Source: Acidisarcina polymorpha | GTDB lineage: Bacteria > Acidobacteriota > Terriglobia > Terriglobales > Acidobacteriaceae | Direction of reading: 5' to 3' | Assembly (NCBI RefSeq): GCF_003330725.1 | Contig: NZ_CP030840.1 | Location: forward strand, 124,001 to 188,000 | DNA: 64,000 bases | Shown here: piece after piece, positions 55,258 to 63,628 of the stretch | How positions within the stretch are numbered: the stretch's first letter is position 1 | How the letters are laid out: each line of letters starts with the position of its first letter | Made by a program: the position numbers and the translations under genes | Notes under the pieces: generated by a model | Database searches by the model: none | What the model saw: the letters and a program-made list of their open reading frames with translations, nothing else | Told to the model about the DNA's origin: nothing

Positions 55258-56505
55258 TTGTCAAGGAGGGTAGTTGTAACCGGTATTGGGCTGATCTGCG
55301 GAGTTGGCAACACCACCCCCGAAGTCTGGACCAATCTGCTAGCTGGCAAAAGTGGTATGGCTACAATTACTGCTTTCGACACCACCGATTTTCCGGTCAC
55401 CTTCGCCGCCGAAGTAAAGAACTTTGACCCTCTCAAGTTCATAGAAAAGAAGGAATCGCGCAAAATGGGCCGGTTCATCCATTTTGCCTTAGCCGCGACC
55501 GCCGAGGCGATGGAATCATCCGCGCTGAAGGTCACACCGGAGAACGAGGAGCGGGTCGGTGTCCACATCGGCTCCGGGATCGGCGGATTCGACGTCATCG
55601 AGCGTGAGCACAGCAACATGCTGCGAGGCGGCCCCCGCAAAATTTCGCCGTTTTTCATCCCCGCCGCGATCATCAACCTCGCAGCCGGCAATGTCAGTAT
55701 TCGCTATGGGGCCAAGGGGCCGAACGAGGCTACGGCCACCGCTTGCACCACCAGCGCGCATGCGATCGGGGATGCTTACCGGCTAATTCAGCGGGGAGAC
55801 GCCGATGCCATGATCGCCGGGGGCGCCGAAGCAGCGATCACGCCGATGGGCGTTGGCGGGTTTGCCGCCATGCGCGCACTCTCAACCAGAAACGAGGACC
55901 CCGAGCACGCCTGCCGTCCGTTTGACAAAGACCGCGATGGCTTCGTGTGCGGTGAGGGCGCGGGCATTCTCATCCTTGAAGAGCTTGGATTCGCCCAGGC
56001 CCGAGGCGCAAAAATATTGGCCGAGGTGATCGGGTACGGGATGAGCGCCGATGCTTTTCACATCACCGGAATGCCTCCTGAAGGCGAAGGCTGTTTTCGC
56101 GCTATGCGCAACGCCATCAAGAGCGCCGGTATCGAGCCTGAACAGATCCAGTACGTTAACGCTCACGCCACCTCAACTCCATTGGGCGATGCACTCGAGA
56201 CCGCCGCGTTGCGCAAGCTTTTTGGCGAACACGCCACGAGCCATAAGCTGCTCGTCAGCTCCACCAAGTCGATGACCGGCCACCTGCTGGGCGGAGCCGG
56301 AGGTCTGGAAGCAGGCATCGTCATCCAGGCACTGCTGAACCAGGTTGTGCCCCCGACCGCGAACCTGGTCGACCCTGACCCGGATTGCGATCTGAATTAT
56401 GTTCCGAACAAGCCGCAGCAGGCCGAGGTCGAGATCGCGCTCTCGAACTCGTTTGGCTTTGGCGGCACAAACGGATCGCTCGTCTTTAGACGCTGGAGCG
56501 AATAA
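55258..56505 (+). CDS. fabF: Beta-ketoacyl-ACP synthase II
   Basis: A 415-residue thiolase-fold condensing enzyme. Catalytic Cys163 is in ATACTTSAHAIG, with His residues in NAHATSTPLGDALET and TKSMTGHLLGGAGG. It elongates acyl-ACP with malonyl-ACP. The start is a TTG (55258) two bases after the acpP stop; no ATG or GTG gives the conserved N-terminus SRRVVVTGIG, so translation is likely coupled to acpP. Confidence 0.97.
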   Translation: MSRRVVVTGIGLICGVGNTTPEVWTNLLAGKSGMATITAFDTTDFPVTFAAEVKNFDPLKFIEKKESRKMGRFIHFALAATAEAMESSALKVTPENEERVGVHIGSGIGGFDVIEREHSNMLRGGPRKISPFFIPAAIINLAAGNVSIRYGAKGPNEATATACTTSAHAIGDAYRLIQRGDADAMIAGGAEAAITPMGVGGFAAMRALSTRNEDPEHACRPFDKDRDGFVCGEGAGILILEELGFAQARGAKILAEVIGYGMSADAFHITGMPPEGEGCFRAMRNAIKSAGIEPEQIQYVNAHATSTPLGDALETAALRKLFGEHATSHKLLVSSTKSMTGHLLGGAGGLEAGIVIQALLNQVVPPTANLVDPDPDCDLNYVPNKPQQAEVEIALSNSFGFGGTNGSLVFRRWSE

Positions 56506-56592
56506 AGCACGTCTAAAGCGTTCGCGAACCGATAGAGCCCTGGCGGAGACCGATGCAGCGGTTTCGCCGGTTTGCCCGTCTTCCTCACTCGG

Positions 56593-57363
56593 TCATCCCT
56601 GAAACGCAGCGAAGCCGACGCTGACCATCGTAAGCAATATCCACCAGCCGACAACTGCCACTGCCGCCGATCCTCGCTTCACCTTGGCCACGATTGAAGA
56701 GCCGATGATCAAGAGAACAACCGTCCAGATGGTGAAGACATCGAGCGAACTGCCAAGCGAGAGCAGCCATTTCGGACTGTCGGTCGGCAAGTAGTAGCCG
56801 AGGTTGGTTCCCACCGGATTCTGCAACTGAAAAGACTCGCCACTGAGACCGGCATAAAGAACGATGATGCTGAGGACGGACTTGATCGACCCCGGCAACC
56901 CTGCATAGACGAAGACCGCAAAGATCTGACGGTATTTTGCCTGTCCGCCGAAGCCGAAGTTTAACGTCCCCAGCAGAACAGCACTTGCCAATACCCAATA
57001 GAAGAGGACGAAGACAGGAAACGCATACGAAATGTATCGATAGCTTGCCACCATTCTGCTGCGGACAACGGGGCGCTGCTCGACTGGGGCGTTGTTAATC
57101 TGGTCGGCTTGCGATGTGTTGGTCTTCAAGGCGTTTTCGAGCACCTGGTCCCAACCCACCCGCTTTTCGACGGCAAAGACGAAACCGTAACCGATGACAA
57201 GCATGATCAGGAATGGAAACCACCAACTCTGGTCCCTCAAGATGTCCGTAAAGGTCTTAGTGGGAGCGATGAAGGTATCGATAACCCTGTCTCCCTGGCT
57301 GAGGGGACGAGTGCTTAATCCTTCCCCTGCAGCTGCGGTTGCTGGAGTGCCGATTTCAGTCAT
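56593..57363 (-). CDS. YIP1-like integral membrane protein
   Basis: A 256-residue protein with five or so hydrophobic helices (FPFLIMLVIGYGFVFAV; FPVFVLFYWVLASAVLLGTL; IFAVFVYAGLPGSIKSVLSI; VFTIWTVVLLIIGSSIVA; VVGWWILLTMVSVGFAA). The pattern, with Tyr/Gly-containing helix 3 and a short N-terminal cytosolic stretch (TFIAPTKTFTDILRDQSWW), fits the YIP1 domain. Bacterial YIP1 proteins are uncharacterised. The ATG at 57363 has CAGGAG upstream. Confidence 0.78.
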   Translation of the reverse strand: MTEIGTPATAAAGEGLSTRPLSQGDRVIDTFIAPTKTFTDILRDQSWWFPFLIMLVIGYGFVFAVEKRVGWDQVLENALKTNTSQADQINNAPVEQRPVVRSRMVASYRYISYAFPVFVLFYWVLASAVLLGTLNFGFGGQAKYRQIFAVFVYAGLPGSIKSVLSIIVLYAGLSGESFQLQNPVGTNLGYYLPTDSPKWLLSLGSSLDVFTIWTVVLLIIGSSIVAKVKRGSAAVAVVGWWILLTMVSVGFAAFQG

Positions 57364-57812
57364 AAGTCTCCTGGGAATCAGTCGCACAAACGGATTTGCT
57401 TCGCTCGACGCATGTGGTCATGGCGGCCGCCGCATCTTTGGCGCGATTGTACCCCGGAACCGGCCTGGCAAATCGGAATTCTTTTCGTGTCTATGAAGCT
57501 GAGGCAACCATCATGTCCAGGCGTCGTGCCTCAGGGTTGACAGCCTGACAGCCGCTGCACCCTCTCGCCTGCCGCCTCGAGCCTCGTCCGTTGTCAACTC
57601 GCAATATCGTTTGTTTCCAGTTGAGAGGTTGTGCTTGGCTACGGTTCATTCGATTTGCCAAGTCACTGTTCATTGGCGCTCAACTTGTTCATTGGCGCTC
57701 AACCTTGATCGAAGACAAACATCAGATTCCAGTTCCGGCCGAGTGAGCATCGGCTCGCTAGGCGCGTTACCATTGGAAAGGAGATGAGTCGGAAGGAAAT
57801 GAGCGGGAAGGA
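57364..57812. other. Intergenic region with short tandem repeats before queC
   Basis: A 449-base region without a convincing gene. It contains a 19-base tandem duplication (57667-57704) and a purine-rich triple repeat leading into queC (57784-57826). No preQ1 riboswitch was recognised upstream of queC. Confidence 0.5.
57667..57704. repeat. 19-base tandem duplication
   Basis: TGTTCATTGGCGCTCAACT (57667-57685) is followed directly by the same sequence with a final C (57686-57704). Confidence 0.9.
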
Positions 57813-57826
57813 ATGAGTGGGAAGCA
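57784..57826. repeat. Triple purine-rich repeat overlapping the queC start
   Basis: Units ATGAGTCGGAAGGAA (57784-57798), ATGAGCGGGAAGGA (57799-57812) and ATGAGTGGGAAGCA (57813-57826) repeat; the third is the first codons of queC. Each carries an ATG and a GGAAGG-like ribosome site, so the repeat creates several potential starts. Confidence 0.75.
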
Positions 57827-58565
57827 AGTAAGTCATCCGCAGCAACTTGTATCTTCGAAGCGCCCGCGAGCCGTCGTTTGCCTTTCAGGAGGCATGGACT
57901 CAGCCGTCTGCGCAGCTCTTGCCGCCCGTGAATCTGAGGCTTTTGGCCTTCACTTCAGCTACGGTCAACGCACGGAGCGGCGGGAGCTTGAGAGTGCCCG
58001 GAATGTCGCGAAGTCTCTGGGCTTTGCCGAATTTCTACCCCTGAAGATCGACATTTTCCGGCAGATCGGCGGATCCGCCCTCACTGACTCTTCGATCGAT
58101 GTGCCGGCTGCCCCGGAGGCGGAACCGATCGGGGAATCCATTCCGGTGACCTATGTGCCATTCCGGAACGCTCATTTTCTATCCGCGGCAGTCAGTTGGG
58201 CTGAGGTGCTGGGCGCAAAAAAGGTCTTCATCGGGGCGGTCGAGCAGGATAGCTCCGGCTATCCCGATTGCCGGCCAGCGTACTATGAGGCGTTCCAGCA
58301 ACTGATTCGCACCGGAACTCGCGACGCGGACATCGAAGTGCTCACGCCACTCATCCATATGCGGAAGAGTGAGATCGTTCTGCTTGGCCTTGAATTGTCC
58401 GCGCCGCTCCATTTAACGTGGTCATGCTATTCAGGCGAAGAAGAAGCCTGTGGCGTATGCGATAGCTGTGCGTTGCGATTACGAGGATTCGCACAGGCAG
58501 GGGTCGAAGACCAGATTCCCTACCGCGGCCGCCGAATGGCTGGAGCGTTTTCGCAATCGGTGTAG
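57813..58565 (+). CDS. queC: 7-cyano-7-deazaguanine synthase QueC
   Basis: A 250-residue enzyme that makes preQ0 from 7-carboxy-7-deazaguanine, for queuosine tRNA modification. The PP-loop SGGMDS is at 25-30, TYVPFRNAHFLSAAVSWAE is a family signature, and the C-terminal zinc site is WSCYSGEEEACGVCDSCALR (four Cys). Length is normal. It stands apart from other queuosine genes. GGAAGGA lies 4 bases before the ATG; other ATGs occur upstream in the repeat. Confidence 0.95.
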   Translation: MSGKQVSHPQQLVSSKRPRAVVCLSGGMDSAVCAALAARESEAFGLHFSYGQRTERRELESARNVAKSLGFAEFLPLKIDIFRQIGGSALTDSSIDVPAAPEAEPIGESIPVTYVPFRNAHFLSAAVSWAEVLGAKKVFIGAVEQDSSGYPDCRPAYYEAFQQLIRTGTRDADIEVLTPLIHMRKSEIVLLGLELSAPLHLTWSCYSGEEEACGVCDSCALRLRGFAQAGVEDQIPYRGRRMAGAFSQSV

Positions 58566-58702
58566 GTCGAAGAAACCCGCTGACCTTTTCCTGAAGAAAG
58601 GGCCAGTTTGGCTTTCGCAAGAAGCCACAGATTTGTGAACGTGCTTTAGCGAGCCGATGCTAGGCTGCCCGAGCTGACTAAAAAGATTCGAAGGAGAAAA
58701 AA

Positions 58703-59827
58703 ATGCGCAGATTTAAATTGTCACTGGTAGCCGCCCTGTTGGCTCCCCTGCTTGTCGCAGTTCCAGCCTTTGTCAAGCAAGCGGCCGCCCAAGCCGCGGC
58801 CCCGGCGGCAACCGGCAGTATTCACGGTCACGCTCAGGATCCGGTTGGCATCGCGATGCCCGACGGCATTATTACCCTCTCTACGGACGGCGGCAAGACC
58901 GCCAAATACACCTTCAATACCGATCCGAATGGCGACTACAAGGGGACGGGAATCGCTCCCGGCACCTACACGGTCTCGCTTAGAAAGCCGGACACGGCGC
59001 CCGACAAAGTCGTTGATCAGTTTCCCGAAGTGAAGATCGCCGCTGGCGCCGATACGCTGCAGGACTTCGACCTCACGCGCGCCGACTATGTAGCCAAGAT
59101 GACGCCGGAGCAGAGAAAGCAAGCTGAGGATCTGCGGGCAAAGAATGCCGCTGCACTCAAGGAAAATTCGGTCATTAAAAACCTGAATGCGAACCTGGTG
59201 AAGGCCCGCGACGATAACAAGAACAAGAACTATGCCGAGGCCGAATCCCTGATGACCCAGGCCACCCAGGCCAAGCCCGATGCCGCGGTATTGTGGCTCG
59301 AGTTGGGAATGGCGCAATCCGGGCTCAAGAAGTACGACGATGCTGCAACTTCGCTCAAGAAGGCGATTGACATAGATGCCGCCTCCAAGAAACCGAATCC
59401 GGAGATACAGGGAGCGGCCGGCAACGCCCTAGGCGAAGTCCTTGCCAATCAGAAAAAGGTGGATGACGCCCAGGCTGCCTATGAAGCCGCAGCCAAGATC
59501 AACCCGACGCAAGCCGGCATGTATTACCAGAATGAGACGATCGTGATGTCCCGCACCGGCAACGTCGAAGCGACGGTAACCGCCGCGGACAAGGCAATCG
59601 CCGCCGACCCCACCAAACCCATTCCCTACTACCTGAAGGGACAAGCGCTCATCAATAAGGCGACCGTCGATCCCAAAACCCAGAAGATCGTCGCGCCTCC
59701 AGGATGCGCCGAAGCCTACCAGAAGTATCTTGAATTGGCCCCGGACGGACAGTTTGCGAACGACGCGAAGAGCGTTCTTGGCGAGATGGGCCAGACTGTC
59801 AAGAGCAGCTACAAAGCAAAAAAATAG
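58703..59827 (+). CDS. Secreted TPR protein with carboxypeptidase-regulatory-like domain
   Basis: A 374-residue secreted protein: signal peptide (LVAALLAPLLVAVPAFVKQA, to AAAQ), a CarboxypepD_reg-like domain (GSIHGHAQDPVGIAMPDGII, then YTFNTDPNGDYKGTGIAPGT, residues 35-115), and tetratricopeptide repeats from about 170 (KNYAEAESLMTQATQAKPDA, then AAVLWLELGMAQSGLKKYDD and AATSLKKAIDI) to the C-terminal (AEAYQKYLELAPDGQFAND). Probably a periplasmic or outer-membrane-associated scaffold. A GAAGGAG site precedes the ATG. Confidence 0.85.
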   Translation: MRRFKLSLVAALLAPLLVAVPAFVKQAAAQAAAPAATGSIHGHAQDPVGIAMPDGIITLSTDGGKTAKYTFNTDPNGDYKGTGIAPGTYTVSLRKPDTAPDKVVDQFPEVKIAAGADTLQDFDLTRADYVAKMTPEQRKQAEDLRAKNAAALKENSVIKNLNANLVKARDDNKNKNYAEAESLMTQATQAKPDAAVLWLELGMAQSGLKKYDDAATSLKKAIDIDAASKKPNPEIQGAAGNALGEVLANQKKVDDAQAAYEAAAKINPTQAGMYYQNETIVMSRTGNVEATVTAADKAIAADPTKPIPYYLKGQALINKATVDPKTQKIVAPPGCAEAYQKYLELAPDGQFANDAKSVLGEMGQTVKSSYKAKK

Positions 59828-59840
59828 TCCTCCTCAGGAT

Positions 59841-59873
59841 CGCTCCCGCTCTTAAAGTTAAGGTGCGGGAGCG
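59841..59873 (+). terminator. Hairpin after the TPR gene
   Basis: CGCTCCCGC (59841-59849) pairs with GCGGGAGCG (59865-59873) with a 15-base loop, 14 bases after the stop. The following bases lack a T-tract. Confidence 0.6.
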
Positions 59874-59949
59874 ACAACCTGCCAGATACGCAGTTCCTTC
59901 TTCCGCCAATTTGTATCCCTAAGCCTCCGAAACGCTTTAGGATGAAGAT

Positions 59950-61221
59950 GTGGCAGCAAATCCAATCCCCTCCGTCCTGAGTTTTTCCGCCGCCACGACG
60001 CTGGTCCGTGAGCACGCGGCGTCACTTCGCTTTGCTTACCCCCGCAAGACAGAAATTCTAGGCCTGGCACACGCGCTCGGCCGGGTTCTTGGGCGGCCGG
60101 TGCTGGCGGACCGCGATCAGCCGCCATTTGACCGCTCGACCAGAGACGGTTATGCCTGCCACGTCTCCGACCTGCTGACCGGCAATGCTATTCCGGTTAC
60201 CGGGCAGATTCGAGCTGGCGATCCGATCGAAATACCGCGAGCAGCGCTTGTGGCAGGCCACGCCGTAGAAATTATGACCGGAGCACCGGTCCCCCTTGGC
60301 GCCGATCATGTCGTCATGTTTGAACATGTCGAGCACGACCCAGAGGCGGATACAATCCGTATGACGCCCGAGCAGCTGCAAAATCATCCGCCTGAATCGG
60401 GAGCAAACATCGTGCCCGCCGGCGCAGAGGCGCGCCGTGGAGACATTATTCTTCACGCGGGCACGCGACTGGTCCCGGCCCACATTGCTGCTGCTGCCGC
60501 TTGCGGAGCGTCCCTGGTTCATGTGTACGCACCCCCCAGAGTTTCGATCCTTGCGTCTGGCGATGAATTGGTTGACCTGGATGCGACTCCTCTGGCGCAC
60601 CAGATCCGTAATTCGAACAGCTACTCCCTGGCGGCTCAGGTGACCGCCGCGGGAGGACATCCTCATCGGCTGCCACTGGTCCGCGATGATCCCGGAAGTA
60701 TGCAGTCGGCCATTCGGATGGCGATGGATTCGGATTTGCTGCTACTCTCCGGCGGCGTCTCGATGGGCAAATATGACTTTGCCGCCGAATCGCTTCTAGC
60801 GCTCGGCGCAGAGTTTTTCTTCACTGGCGCCCTAATTCAGCCGGGTAAGCCAGTCATCTTTGGACGCCTCCCCCAGGCTGGCGGGATGAAGTATTTTTTT
60901 GCGCTTCCCGGCAATCCAGTCTCGACCATGGTCACCTTCGCACTCTTTGTGCATCCCTTGCTTTGCGCTTTGGCCGGAGATGACAACAGCGTGCCGAGAT
61001 TCGTCCTGGCGACCCTGGGATCTACGGTGAAGGCGAAGCCGGGTCTCACTCGATTTCTCCCTGCGATCCTAAGTGGCGGCATTCATCCTCAGGTCAATCC
61101 GATCGAATGGCAAGGTTCCGGGGACCTTGCCAATACTGCGGCCGCGAATTGCTTCCTTGTTGTGCCGGCCGATCGGGGAGCCCTCGAAGCCGAGGATGTG
61201 GTGACTGTACTTCTGAATTAG
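59950..61221 (+). CDS. moeA: Molybdopterin molybdenumtransferase MoeA
   Basis: A 423-residue enzyme that inserts molybdate into adenylylated molybdopterin. Motifs: QPPFDRSTRDGYACHVSD, IMTGAPVPLGADHVVMFEH, ILASGDELVDLDATPLA, LLLSGGVSMGKYDFAAESLL and FFALPGNPVSTMVTFALF. The start is a GTG at 59950 with AGGATGAAG just before it; an ATG at 59942 is out of frame. No other Moco gene is near. Confidence 0.95.
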   Translation: MAANPIPSVLSFSAATTLVREHAASLRFAYPRKTEILGLAHALGRVLGRPVLADRDQPPFDRSTRDGYACHVSDLLTGNAIPVTGQIRAGDPIEIPRAALVAGHAVEIMTGAPVPLGADHVVMFEHVEHDPEADTIRMTPEQLQNHPPESGANIVPAGAEARRGDIILHAGTRLVPAHIAAAAACGASLVHVYAPPRVSILASGDELVDLDATPLAHQIRNSNSYSLAAQVTAAGGHPHRLPLVRDDPGSMQSAIRMAMDSDLLLLSGGVSMGKYDFAAESLLALGAEFFFTGALIQPGKPVIFGRLPQAGGMKYFFALPGNPVSTMVTFALFVHPLLCALAGDDNSVPRFVLATLGSTVKAKPGLTRFLPAILSGGIHPQVNPIEWQGSGDLANTAAANCFLVVPADRGALEAEDVVTVLLN

Positions 61222-61261
61222 CCGGTCAGCGATCAGATAGCGACGATCAGACGGGAGCAAT

Positions 61262-61299
61262 CACCCGGGAAGAGGATCGATCGATCCTCTTCCCGGGTG
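61262..61299. repeat. Perfect 38-base palindrome after moeA
   Basis: Two 19-base arms, each the reverse complement of the other, with the axis between 61280 and 61281 (arm 1 begins CACCCGGGAAGAGG). As RNA it forms a 17-base stem with a 4-base loop. No T-tract follows. It lies between moeA and the mscS-like gene, where a terminator is expected. Confidence 0.9.
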
Positions 61300-61374
61300 G
61301 GAGCCACGAAGCCCGGAAGAAACCCTCTGCGACCCACGCCGCATCAGCCTTAAGTAAACCGCTTCGAGGAAAAG

Positions 61375-62529
61375 ATGGGAACCATACTTACTTTTTTCCA
61401 AAGTACTAGCCATACCCATACCCGCGAACTGTTTTTCAGCGTCAGCGCGCTTTGCGTCGCGATTGTGATCGGTCTTGCCTTGCACTTTCTGGCGTTCCGG
61501 ATTCTTGCCCGCATCCGCAAGACTCAACCCAAGGAGCAGCCGCGTCTGCTTGGGGCGCTGCAGCGACTCAATCAGCCAGCCCGTTATATTGTGCTGCTGA
61601 CCGGCATCTTCTTCGTACTTCCCTGGCTGCATGTTCCGTTGGAATGGACCAAGGTCGTATTCAAGACGCTCGCGGTGCTCTGGTTTGCCTCGCTGGGCTG
61701 GCTGATGGTCTCCTCGGTGTACATGCTTGAGGATTTGCTGGTCGCCCGCTATGACATGAGCGTGAGCGACAATCTTCGTGCTCGGCGCATTCGGACGCAG
61801 ATGCAGTTGTTACGGCGAATGGCGATCATCTTTCTCATCGTCATCGACGCCGGCCTGATCCTCTCAGTGTTTCGTGACTCCTCGATCTGGCATTACGGCG
61901 CCGGACTGCTGGCTTCTGCTGGACTTGCCAGCCTGGTGCTCGCCACTGCGGCAAAATCCAGTGCGGAGAATCTTCTCGCCGGATTGCAGATTGCACTCAC
62001 TGAGCCCATCCGCTTGGACGATGTTGTAATCGTTGAAGGCGAATGGGGGAAGATCGAAGAAATTACGACCACCTACGTGGTAGTCAAAATATGGGATCTG
62101 CGACGACTGGTCGTGCCTCTCACTTATTTCATCGAGAAGCCTTTTCAGAATTGGACGAGGCAGAGTTCAAACCTGCTGGGCACAGCCTTCCTCTACGTGG
62201 ACTACTCCGTGCCGGTGGAGGCCTTGCGCCAGGAGTTTACCCGGGTGCTCGAAGCCTCGAAGCAATGGGACCGCGCGGTCAATGCTCTCCAGGTAACTGA
62301 CGTTTGTCAGGGAACATTGCAGATTCGTTGTCTTGCGAGCTCGGCAAACGCGAGCGACCTCTTCGACCTCCGCTGCATCATCCGCGAAGAGATGATCGGG
62401 TTTATCCAGAAAAACTACCCCGACGCGTTTCCACGTACGCGCTTTGCTGCGGTTGGTGAGAGCGATCCGTTCTCATCACGAGACAGGGCGCGAGACCGTG
62501 ATGAGCCGCTTCTCGCGCTCCCGCGTTAA
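61375..62529 (+). CDS. MscS-family mechanosensitive channel
   Basis: A 384-residue protein with three to four N-terminal helices (FFSVSALCVAIVIGLALHFL; YIVLLTGIFFVLPWLHV; FKTLAVLWFASLGWLMVSSV; MAIIFLIVIDAGLILSVF) and the pore helix ASAGLASLVLATAAKSSAEN, then the MscS beta domain (DDVVIVEGEWGKIEEITTTY, then LRRLVVPLTYFIEKPFQNWT). It should open at high membrane tension to release solutes. The pore helix is Gly/Ala/Ser-rich as in MscS. The C-terminal tail is Arg/Asp-rich and extra. Confidence 0.92.
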   Translation: MGTILTFFQSTSHTHTRELFFSVSALCVAIVIGLALHFLAFRILARIRKTQPKEQPRLLGALQRLNQPARYIVLLTGIFFVLPWLHVPLEWTKVVFKTLAVLWFASLGWLMVSSVYMLEDLLVARYDMSVSDNLRARRIRTQMQLLRRMAIIFLIVIDAGLILSVFRDSSIWHYGAGLLASAGLASLVLATAAKSSAENLLAGLQIALTEPIRLDDVVIVEGEWGKIEEITTTYVVVKIWDLRRLVVPLTYFIEKPFQNWTRQSSNLLGTAFLYVDYSVPVEALRQEFTRVLEASKQWDRAVNALQVTDVCQGTLQIRCLASSANASDLFDLRCIIREEMIGFIQKNYPDAFPRTRFAAVGESDPFSSRDRARDRDEPLLALPR

Positions 62530-62588
62530 ACTCTCCCACAGAGTGGAGCTGGCGGAGAAGCTGCAACGTCATCCACCGAGCTCTCTCT

Positions 62589-63584
62589 TTAAACGGCTAC
62601 GGCTAGGTATTCACCAAACCAGCCCAGGTCGTCCTTCCACTGCTTGGCTACCGAGAATCCAGCTCGATGGAGGAGCGACTCGACTTGTTGATCGGTGAAT
62701 TTATGGCTGTTTTCGGTGTGAATGGTCTCAGCTCTGGCCAAACGTACTTGTAAGTCGAGAGCAGGAATAAAGACGATCTGGGTGATTAAGCTCTCAAGAT
62801 GCATCTCGATTCGCGATAGTTCCTCATTCCATTTGGCTCGATGGCGGAAGAGTTGCAGGTTAAAATTACTTCCTAATTCGCGGTTGATGCGGGTTAGGAC
62901 ATTCTTGTTGAATGCCGCCGTCACACCTGCGGCATCATCATAGGCGCGCAATAAAATCTGGCGATCCTTGACCAGGTCCGCACCGAGCAGCAGCGAGTCG
63001 CCAGGAATGAGCTGAGCACGCACGTCCCGAAGAATCTGCAATGCGTGCGGCAGCTCAAAGTTGCCGATGCTTGACCCGATATAAAGGAACATGCGCCGTT
63101 CACCGGACTTGCGGTGGTTGAGCTGGCCGGCGACATTGCTTAAGCCATCGGTGTAGTCGGAAACGATCGGCTCCACGGTTAGACCAGTAATCGCCGCTTC
63201 GAGACGCTGCTTTGCTTCCTCTAACGCAGACTTCGAAACATCCAGAGCGCGATAGGTGATACTTCCCTGGCGGCGGATAGCTGCTTCTAGCAACAGGCCC
63301 GTCTTTGAACCGCTGCCGGCCCCTAGTTCATAAATCGTCAGGTCCCCTGAACCGGCGCCGGCGATGATCTCATCCGCGTGGGATGTGAGGATCTCGCGTT
63401 CGGCGCGAGTGACGTAATATTCCGGAAGTTCGGTGATGGCTTCAAAGAGTCTGGAGCCCTCATCGTCATAGAAAAGCCAGGGGCTCAAAGAACGAGGGCG
63501 CCCCGAAAGACCGCGAAGCACTTCAGCGCCGATCGGGCTCTGGGCTGCCTCTGACAGGGATGGTAGTGGGGTGAATGCATGCAT
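62589..63584 (-). CDS. egtD: L-histidine N-alpha-methyltransferase (EgtD)
   Basis: A 331-residue SAM-dependent methyltransferase that trimethylates histidine to hercynine, the first step of ergothioneine synthesis. LSPWLFYDDEGSRLFEAITE, YYVTRAEREILTSH, the SAM motif IYELGAGSGSKTGLLL, RMFLYIGSSIGNFELPHA and the C-terminal AGFSVAKQWKDDLGWFGEYL all match EgtD. The ATG at 63584 is chosen; a TTG at 63620 would add 12 residues. It directly follows egtB on the same strand, giving an egtB-egtD operon. Confidence 0.95.
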   Translation of the reverse strand: MHAFTPLPSLSEAAQSPIGAEVLRGLSGRPRSLSPWLFYDDEGSRLFEAITELPEYYVTRAEREILTSHADEIIAGAGSGDLTIYELGAGSGSKTGLLLEAAIRRQGSITYRALDVSKSALEEAKQRLEAAITGLTVEPIVSDYTDGLSNVAGQLNHRKSGERRMFLYIGSSIGNFELPHALQILRDVRAQLIPGDSLLLGADLVKDRQILLRAYDDAAGVTAAFNKNVLTRINRELGSNFNLQLFRHRAKWNEELSRIEMHLESLITQIVFIPALDLQVRLARAETIHTENSHKFTDQQVESLLHRAGFSVAKQWKDDLGWFGEYLAVAV

Positions 63585-63628
63585 GATTTTTGAGAGGGAA
63601 GAAATCCCCGGGTTCTCCAAATTACCAA

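Noticed and set aside
57566-57812. preQ1 riboswitch upstream of queC
   Set aside because: No recognisable P1 stem followed by the A-rich tail; only short repeats are present.
58721-59317. 198-codon minus-strand frame under the TPR gene
   Set aside because: Gly/Val/Arg-rich antisense frame of a repeat protein gene.
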